Assembly (NCBI GenBank): GCA_028869615.1
Contig: JAGWRQ010000013.1
Span: forward strand, 1-18,878
Source: Candidatus Methylomirabilota bacterium
GTDB lineage: Bacteria > Methylomirabilota > Methylomirabilia > Methylomirabilales > Methylomirabilaceae
Reading direction: 5' to 3'
DNA length: 18,878 nucleotides
Made by a program: the position numbers and the translations under genes. The notes below the pieces were generated by a model. That model was not told where the DNA came from. It worked only from the letters and a program-made list of their open reading frames with translations, and did no database searches. The stretch's first letter is position 1. Every line of letters begins with the position of its first letter. Positions 16,916 through 18,878 of this stretch are shown here, one piece after another.

Positions 16916-18116
16916 GGCCTACGGCGGATTCGCCCCGTTGTTTCCACGCCTCGTAGCGCTCGGCCACGAAGGCAGACATCCGTTTCTCGAAGATCGAGCG
17001 ATCAAAGGTAAGGGCGTGGGCGCGAAGCGCCTCAGGATCGAATCGATCGGCTGAGCGCTCGAACAGGTCGATGGCCTGGATCAACGCCTCGACTGTCTGC
17101 TCGTAGAAGAACACGCCGGTGGAAGTTCGAGGTTCGACACCGAAGACGTTTTGTAACTCTGAACGTTGAACATTGAACATTGAACGATCCAACGGAACCA
17201 CGGTTTCCGTAACGCCACCCTTCCCGTACGCGATCACCGGCCTCCCACTGGCCATGGCTTCGACCGGAAGAATTCCGAAATCCTCTTCACCCGGAAAGAT
17301 CAGCGCCCGGCAACGGCTTAGAAGATGGGCAACCTCACCGTCCGGACGCCACCCCAGAAATTCGATGGTGGGACCGGCGATGCGCCGCAGGCGACGGCCC
17401 TCCTGACCTTCACCCACAATCACCAGACGTCGCCGAAGCTGGTTACAGGCCTCAATAGCAAGATCGATCCGCTTGTACGGCGCAAGGGCCCCAGCCACGA
17501 GGTAGTAGTCGTCTGTCCGGTCAGCGATATGAAAACGGGTGGTCTCAACCGGTGGATAGATCACCTGGGCCTCCCGGTCGTAGTGGCGTCGGATCCGATC
17601 TGCCACATGTCGGGAGATGGCAACAAAGTGATCGACCCGAGTGTTGACCGCGATGTCCCATCGCCGCAAGCGGCCCGTAATGGCCCGAAGAAGAGGGCGT
17701 GAGAGAGGGCCCATCCGTCCCCGGCCCACGTAGGCCTCCTGCAGATCCCAGATGTATCGCATGGGTGTGTACAGATAAGCGATGTGAAGCGCGCCAGGCG
17801 GAGGCCTGACCCCCTTGGCCACACAGTGGCTGCTGGAGAGGATCAGATCGTATCCGTCAAGCGAGAATCCCTCGACGGCCCACGGAAATAACGGCAGATA
17901 GTAGCGGTAGCGGCTCGCCGCAAACGGCAATGCTTGGATGGCCGACGTTCGGATTCGACGACGCTCGATGAGCGTGGTTACACTTCCCTTCACGTGCAGC
18001 AGGGTGAAGAGGTCCGCGCTCGGAAAGAGCTCACAGAGGGCCTCCAGACAGCGCTCTCCGCCCCGCATCCCCGTCAGCCAATCGTGCACGATGGCGACCC
18101 TGGCCTGGGTGATCAT
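16896..18116 (-). CDS. Glycosyltransferase family 4 (WbaZ-like mannosyltransferase)
   Basis: A 406-residue GT-B enzyme. VAIVHDWLTGMRGGERCLE (7-25) and AYLYTPMRYIWDLQEAYVG are typical of WbaZ-like O-antigen mannosyltransferases. The donor lobe has YYLVAGALAPYKRIDLAIEA (204-223). FPGEEDFGILPVEAMASGRPV carries EX7E residues E278 and E286. Between TETVVPLD and TGVFFYEQT, where relatives usually have only a few residues, there is an extra stretch of about 20; residues 311-320 come from TTGAACA-type heptads. The upstream frame is open to 18176, but ATG 18116 overlaps the methyltransferase stop as ATGA and follows AAAGGA, so I start there. Specificity for mannose is inferred from similarity only. 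Confidence 0.9.
   Translation of the reverse strand: MITQARVAIVHDWLTGMRGGERCLEALCELFPSADLFTLLHVKGSVTTLIERRRIRTSAIQALPFAASRYRYYLPLFPWAVEGFSLDGYDLILSSSHCVAKGVRPPPGALHIAYLYTPMRYIWDLQEAYVGRGRMGPLSRPLLRAITGRLRRWDIAVNTRVDHFVAISRHVADRIRRHYDREAQVIYPPVETTRFHIADRTDDYYLVAGALAPYKRIDLAIEACNQLRRRLVIVGEGQEGRRLRRIAGPTIEFLGWRPDGEVAHLLSRCRALIFPGEEDFGILPVEAMASGRPVIAYGKGGVTETVVPLDRSMFNVQRSELQNVFGVEPRTSTGVFFYEQTVEALIQAIDLFERSADRFDPEALRAHALTFDRSIFEKRMSAFVAERYEAWKQRGESAVGHAQATQ
17157..17186 (-). repeat. In-frame TTGAACA-type heptad repeat inside the WbaZ-like gene
   Basis: The plus strand shows CTCTGAA, CGTTGAA, CATTGAA, CATTGAA, CG: four 7-base units with small changes. In the gene frame it is translated as RSMFNVQRSE without a stop, whereas the opposite strand contains in-frame TGA. 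It falls in a surface loop position after the EX7E motif. Confidence 0.85.
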
Positions 18117-18745
18117 AACCCGTCCTTTCGCGGGGCGATCTTGAAGACCAGGTGGACCGCGCAGAGAGTCGGCCACGCCTTGGCAAGGAGCGCCGGCATC
18201 CGAGTGGCGCCGGCATGGAATTCGAGCACCTCGTACCCGGCCTCCCGAATCATCGCCTCGGCGCTCCGCTTGGTGAAGAAGCGAAGGTGCATCCGATCGA
18301 GAATCCCATTGTCCGCGTAGTCAAAGCGCCCGAAGAGCAGAGGTGCCCTGATCCTCCAATTGGCGATGTTCGGCAGCGAGACGACAATATACCCCCCCGG
18401 ATTCAGGAAGTCCCGCATTCGGAGCAAGCTCTGCTTAGGCTGCCGCAGGTGCTCCAGCACATCCGCCAGTACCACCACGTCGAAGGCGGCTTGAATCTGC
18501 CGAAGGACGTCCTCGTCCTCTACGGAGCCGCAGATGACGTTCACGCCCGGCTGTGCTGCGCGTCGCGCCAGCGCCTCGTCGACCTCAATCCCCGTCACAG
18601 AGCAACCGGCCTCAACGAAGCAGCGGGCCAGATACCCTGAGGCGGGACCGATCTCCAGCACCGACTTGTCACGACCCACCAGCTGAAGGACCAGTGCGTG
18701 GGCGGTCGATGGGCCACGGAGGTTCAGTCGATATGGTTCTACCAA
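18113..18745 (-). CDS. Class I SAM-dependent methyltransferase (Methyltransf_23 type)
   Basis: A 210-residue Rossmann methyltransferase. Motif I is VLEIGPASGYLARCFVEAG (29-47), and GIEVDEALA ends the second strand. FDVVVLADVLEHLRQP and LNPGGYIVVSLPNIANW are the later motifs. NGILDRMHLRFFTKRS is common in methyltransferases of polysaccharide clusters. The substrate is unknown; chain capping or sugar O-methylation is plausible. No ATG is available near the N-terminus, so TTG at 18745 is the best start. It overlaps the end of the upstream membrane-protein frame by seven bases, with GGAGG about 13 bases before it, slightly far. Its stop overlaps the WbaZ-like start as ATGA. Confidence 0.87.
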   Translation of the reverse strand: MVEPYRLNLRGPSTAHALVLQLVGRDKSVLEIGPASGYLARCFVEAGCSVTGIEVDEALARRAAQPGVNVICGSVEDEDVLRQIQAAFDVVVLADVLEHLRQPKQSLLRMRDFLNPGGYIVVSLPNIANWRIRAPLLFGRFDYADNGILDRMHLRFFTKRSAEAMIREAGYEVLEFHAGATRMPALLAKAWPTLCAVHLVFKIAPRKDGL

Positions 18746-18878
18746 GGCAGTCGCTTCGCCTCCGCACCGCGCCAGAGCCTTCTCACTGCGATGAACTCCT
18801 CCTCCCTCAGCGCCCCGGTCCCGATAAGAACCAGGAGATAGGTGCTAAAGCCGGCGGCAAACGCGACGGCCCAGTGTA
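18739..18878 (-). CDS. C-terminal end of a polytopic membrane protein, probably a polysaccharide flippase
   Basis: Only the last 45 codons are inside the window. They encode one hydrophobic segment (WAVAFAAGFSTYLLVLIGTG) followed by a charged tail (ALREEEFIAVRRLWRG and a basic end). A final membrane helix with a REEEF-LRRL tail is common at the C-terminus of MOP-superfamily Wzx flippases, and the position before a methyltransferase and glycosyltransferases fits. The stop TAG (18739-18741) lies inside the start region of the methyltransferase, so the genes overlap by seven bases. Too little remains to exclude other membrane families. Confidence 0.5.
   Translation of the reverse strand, partial: HWAVAFAAGFSTYLLVLIGTGALREEEFIAVRRLWRGAEAKRLPW

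Overview
The window is a stretch of envelope-polysaccharide genes from a GC-rich, Gram-negative bacterium. Every gene I can support is on the minus strand, so transcription runs from high to low coordinates. Arabinose-5-phosphate isomerase, KDO-8-phosphate synthase, a heptose kinase, a heptosyltransferase and an MsbA-type lipid exporter together imply a true KDO/heptose lipopolysaccharide. The gene order is not enterobacterial. The repeats and scattered TTG/GTG starts would suit an environmental lineage such as NC10 (Methylomirabilota), Nitrospirota or a deltaproteobacterial group, but the sequence alone does not decide this.

Layout in transcription order. (1) 18878-14470, polymer initiation and assembly: the C-terminal end of a membrane protein (probably a flippase), a SAM methyltransferase, a WbaZ-like GT4 glycosyltransferase, a WcaJ-like undecaprenyl-phosphate sugar transferase and an NAD-dependent sugar epimerase. 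(2) 14399-10834, precursor supply: heptose-7-phosphate kinase, CTP synthase (CTP is needed to activate KDO) and KDO-8-phosphate synthase, with a possible promoter at 14445-14473. (3) 10807-10448: a small four-helix-bundle protein of the 23S rRNA intervening-sequence family, bracketed by 40-bp direct repeats. (4) 10424-551, export and core/O-chain assembly: MsbA-like ABC exporter, a tandem double-domain GT2 glycosyltransferase, a GT4, a second methyltransferase, a GT2 remnant, an O-antigen-ligase-family protein, another GT4, a GT9 heptosyltransferase and KdsD. (5) 548-1: the start of a GT39/ArnT-like membrane glycosyltransferase that runs off the window.

Genes are tightly packed, with ATGA, GTGA and TGATG stop-start overlaps, so most are probably translated in a coupled way. 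No gap exceeds about 170 bp, no tRNA, rRNA, CRISPR or transposase was found, and the large plus-strand ORFs are antisense shadows.

The most unusual feature is short repeats with a 7-bp period. Units of the AGCNNNN/GCTGACC type surround the four-helix-bundle gene, form the 3' end of kdsA and sit just before the kdsA start. TTGAACA-type units lie in frame inside a glycosyltransferase. GGGTACA-type units fill the wcaJ-like/epimerase gap, and a GC-rich palindromic element is read in frame near the N-terminus of the ArnT-like protein. A deleted third copy of the GT2 module is also visible.
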